A stretch of 64,000 nt of DNA from assembly GCF_001202035.1 (NCBI RefSeq), contig NZ_LGHT01000026.1, forward strand, positions 1-64,000. The letters are read 5' to 3'. The notes below the pieces were generated by a model. It saw nothing but the letters and a program-made list of their open reading frames with translations, was not told the DNA's origin and ran no database searches. The stretch is from Pseudorhodobacter wandonensis. GTDB lineage: Bacteria > Pseudomonadota > Alphaproteobacteria > Rhodobacterales > Rhodobacteraceae. The position numbers were made by a program, and so were the translations under genes. The first letter of the stretch is position 1, and each line of letters starts with the position of its first letter. This document shows positions 61,815-64,000 of this stretch, one piece after another.

Positions 61815-62798
61815 ATGCCCTCCGTGGTGGCACACGCGCCAAACACTCAGCACCGGACTGCCCATAAACTACTGATTGCTGCCTCGGCCGTGCTTTTGGC
61901 GGGCTGCGTTTTAAACACCCCACCCGTCACCGGGCGGGCCGCCTTGCCGCCGCCCCCACGCGGGGCCGATGGTCAAGCAGCGGCCAAACCCTCGGCCGCA
62001 AGCGAAAACCTGCGCAAATACTACGCGGGTGTGCAGGCCGAGCTGTTGTCGCAAGGTTTGATGCGCACCGATACGGGGGCCAAAGACGCGCCCTTTAATG
62101 CCCGCATGTTGGCAAATAACTTCGTGCGCATCGCGTTCTTTGATGAATTTGACAGCTCTTCCGGAACGCTGGTGGCGCGTGCGACCGAAAAACGCCTGCG
62201 CCGCTGGGACAAACCGGTGCGCGTGGGCCTCGCCTTTGGCGATTCAGTGCCGCAGGATTTGCGCTCGATTGAAAGGGCGCGGGTGGCATCTTTTCTGGCG
62301 CGGTTAACACGGCTGACCGGCCATTCGATTCAACTGGCCGATAGCGGCATCAACTTTCACCTGCAGATTCTGAACGTTGACGAGCTTCGGGCGATTGGCC
62401 CCACCGTTCGCAGCACAGACCCGAGTATTGGCAGGCCAGAGCTGGAGTCGATCATCAACATGCCAGAATCGACCTATTGCCAGGTCACCTATTCGATTGA
62501 TGATTCCACCAACCTGATTGAGCGCGCCTTTGCCGTAATCCGCGCCGAACACCCTGATTTACTGCATTTATCTTGCCTGCACGAAGAAATTACCCAAGGC
62601 CTTGGCCTGCCCAATGACAGCCCGCAGGCCCGGCCCTCGATTTACAATGACGATCAGGAATTTGCCCTACTCACCCCGATGGATGAGCTGATGCTGCGCA
62701 TGCTTTATGACAAACGCCTGTCACCCGGCATGTCGATCACGCAGGCCCGCCCCATCATTGACCAACTCGCCCAAGAGCTTATCGGCGGCGACAGCTAG
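61815..62798 (+). CDS. DUF2927 lipoprotein
   Basis: 327 residues. Signal with lipobox LLAGC (Cys at about 31), a Pro-rich spacer to about 60, then the DUF2927 domain (about 90-320). It contains the segment CLHEEITQGLGLPNDS (about 254-269), which resembles the HExx-type zinc signature of metzincin proteases with an altered spacing, and ALLTPMDELMLRMLYDKRL near the end. No activity is established for the family. The ribosome-binding site before 61815 is weak (GAAAGCAC). Located between telA and the SPFH gene. Confidence 0.8.
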   Translation: MPSVVAHAPNTQHRTAHKLLIAASAVLLAGCVLNTPPVTGRAALPPPPRGADGQAAAKPSAASENLRKYYAGVQAELLSQGLMRTDTGAKDAPFNARMLANNFVRIAFFDEFDSSSGTLVARATEKRLRRWDKPVRVGLAFGDSVPQDLRSIERARVASFLARLTRLTGHSIQLADSGINFHLQILNVDELRAIGPTVRSTDPSIGRPELESIINMPESTYCQVTYSIDDSTNLIERAFAVIRAEHPDLLHLSCLHEEITQGLGLPNDSPQARPSIYNDDQEFALLTPMDELMLRMLYDKRLSPGMSITQARPIIDQLAQELIGGDS

Positions 62799-62809
62799 GA
62801 GTCCAGAAA

Positions 62810-63934
62810 ATGGTATTCGACTTTCTCAAAGGCCAGTTCATCGACGTCATCGCTTGGACAGATGACACCCGCGATACCATGGTCTGGCGGTTTGAACGCC
62901 AAGGCAATGAAATCAAATACGGTGCCAAGCTGACAGTGCGCGAAGGCCAAGCCGCTGTTTTTGTTCACGAAGGCCAGATGGCCGATGTCTTTGGCCCCGG
63001 CTTGTACATGTTGGAAACCAACAACATGCCGATCATGACAGCGCTGCAACATTGGGACCACGGCTTTCAAAGCCCGTTCAAATCCGAGATCTATTTCATC
63101 AATACGACCCGCTTTAACGATCTGAAATGGGGCACCAAAAACCCGATCATGACGCGCGACCCCGAATTTGGCCCCGTGCGCATCCGCGCCTTTGGCACCT
63201 ATTCGATGCGCGTCACCGACCCTGCAAAATTCATGCAGGAAATCGTTGGCACCGATGGCGAATTCACGGCAGATGAAATCAGCTTTCAAATCCGCAACGT
63301 GATTTTGCAGGAAATGAGCCGCGCTTTGGCGGCCTCAAAAATTCCGGTGCTGGATATGGCGGCCAATACCGCCGATCTGGGCAAGCTGGTCGCCACAGCG
63401 ATCAACCCGCAAATTGCCGAATACGGGCTGTCACTGCCTGAGCTCTATATTGAAAACATCTCGTTGCCCCAAGAGGTTGAAAAAGCACTGGATAAACGCA
63501 CCTCGATGGGTATCGTCGGTGACTTGAACCGCTATACCCAGTTCAGCGCCGCCGAGGCACTGGCGCAACCCGGATCGGCCATGGGGGCCGCGATGGGGGC
63601 TGGTATGGGCGCCGGCATGGGGATGGGCTTGGCCCAGCAAATGGCGCCGCAGAATATGGGGCCATGGGGCGCCATGCCTGCCGCCGCAGCCGCACAAACC
63701 CCTCCGCCACCGCCACCACCAGCGCCGGAAAGACTGTGGCACACCGCCCAGAATGGCACCACAGCAGGCCCGTTTTCGCGCAGCCACCTTGGCCGCATGA
63801 TCACCGAAGGCAGCTTTGCCCGTGACACGATGGTCTGGACGGCAGGTCAGGACGGCTGGAAACCAGCGGGCGAGATTGCCGAACTGGCCCAGCTTTTCAC
63901 CGTGGCGCCGCCGCCACCCCCACCCGGGGCGTAA
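62810..63934 (+). CDS. SPFH-domain protein with C-terminal GYF domain (YdjI-like)
   Basis: 374 residues. SPFH/band-7-like domain at about 25-240 (KLTVREGQAAVFVHEGQMADVF, FGPVRIRAFGTYSMRVTDPAKFM, YGLSLPELYIENISLP). A flexible linker rich in Gly, Met and Ala (about 258-285) and a Pro run follow, then a GYF_2-type domain (about 304-365; WHTAQNGTTAGPFSRSHLGRMI, MVWTAGQDGWKPAGEI). SPFH proteins organise membrane microdomains; the Bacillus relative YdjI recruits PspA to membranes. Starts 11 nt after the DUF2927 gene with TAGGAG upstream. Confidence 0.87.
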   Translation: MVFDFLKGQFIDVIAWTDDTRDTMVWRFERQGNEIKYGAKLTVREGQAAVFVHEGQMADVFGPGLYMLETNNMPIMTALQHWDHGFQSPFKSEIYFINTTRFNDLKWGTKNPIMTRDPEFGPVRIRAFGTYSMRVTDPAKFMQEIVGTDGEFTADEISFQIRNVILQEMSRALAASKIPVLDMAANTADLGKLVATAINPQIAEYGLSLPELYIENISLPQEVEKALDKRTSMGIVGDLNRYTQFSAAEALAQPGSAMGAAMGAGMGAGMGMGLAQQMAPQNMGPWGAMPAAAAAQTPPPPPPPAPERLWHTAQNGTTAGPFSRSHLGRMITEGSFARDTMVWTAGQDGWKPAGEIAELAQLFTVAPPPPPPGA

Positions 63935-63937
63935 ACC

Positions 63938-64000
63938 GTGAGCGCCGACCAAGAACACCGCTGGCCCTGCGACAGTTGCGGGGCCGACCTGCGCTTTGCG
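63938..64000 (+). CDS. Zinc-ribbon protein, N-terminal fragment at window end
   Basis: GTG start 4 nt after the SPFH stop. The 21 visible codons give MSADQEHRWPCDSCGADLRF and one more residue, with a CxxC knuckle at about 11-14 typical of a zinc ribbon. The remainder lies outside the window. A TFIIB-type zinc-ribbon protein is expected by analogy with Bacillus YdjG next to YdjI. Confidence 0.65.
   Translation, partial: MSADQEHRWPCDSCGADLRFA

Noticed and set aside
1-64000. CRISPR array, prophage or toxin-antitoxin module
   Set aside because: No regularly spaced repeats, phage structural genes or paired small toxin-antitoxin frames were recognised on either strand.

Overview
The window looks like a chromosomal segment of an alphaproteobacterium of the order Rhodobacterales (Roseobacter/Paracoccaceae relatives). 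The evidence is moderate-to-high GC content, the rhodobacteral type of Flp/Tad pilus locus, the heterotetrameric sarcosine oxidase operon soxBDAG, the dnaG-rpoD pair, and intergenic repeats built around 'AAATATCC(C)GGGGG'. The species cannot be fixed from sequence alone.

Layout. (1) 1-2.3 kb: the right end of an IS21-family element (partial istB plus terminal repeats) interrupts a DUF3131 gene, followed by a coupled exported protein with a Pro/Glu-rich linker. (2) 2.4-12.5 kb: a divergent amino-sugar island. Leftward run nagK-like kinase, GntR regulator, sugar-isomerase-type GlcN6P deaminase and nagA. Rightward run murQ, a CUT1-type ABC importer and a Gfo/Idh/MocA oxidoreductase. Together they can import N-acetylglucosamine/N-acetylmuramate-type sugars and take them to fructose-6-P. 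A matched pair of 17-bp sites lies in the divergent promoter region. (3) 12.5-15.6 kb: tRNA-Leu(UAA), a two-subunit 3-oxoacid CoA-transferase and a lytic transglycosylase. (4) 15.9-29.5 kb: the main Flp/Tad pilus locus (a decayed pilin copy, two intact pilins, cpaB, cpaC, an OmpA lipoprotein, cpaE, cpaF, tadB, tadC, two TPR proteins, prepilin peptidase) followed by an AAA ATPase and a hydroxyisobutyrate-dehydrogenase-like gene. (5) 29.6-38.6 kb: housekeeping and purine-salvage genes (5-FTHF cyclo-ligase, mgtE, guanine deaminase, 8-oxoguanine-type deaminase, RraB-like, ribD, nrdR, dienelactone hydrolase, YjbQ, DedA-like). (6) 38.7-42.8 kb: rpoD and dnaG. (7) 43-51.3 kb: soxBDAG with a coupled M20 amidohydrolase, an exported msrB and glutamate dehydrogenase. 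(8) 51.7-54.5 kb: a detached second pilus operon, tadG (von Willebrand A domain) plus two TadE-like minor pseudopilins. (9) 54.5-59.5 kb: small metabolic and RNA-modification genes (pirin, MBL-fold hydrolase, GNAT, tRNA adenosine deaminase, rluB). (10) 59.6-64 kb: a compact cassette of a 27-residue one-helix microprotein, an XpaC-like protein, TelA, a DUF2927 lipoprotein, an SPFH-GYF protein and the start of a zinc-ribbon protein, running off the window end.

The strongest candidates for something under-described are the XpaC/TelA/DUF2927/SPFH cassette with its microprotein, the paired 17-bp operator candidates of the amino-sugar island, the degenerate tandem pilin duplication, and two structured intergenic features (a roughly 100-bp imperfect palindrome at 29.5 kb and tandem hairpins at 54.5 kb). 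No CRISPR array, prophage or classical defence island was seen. No search or folding program was run; all assignments come from motif reading.
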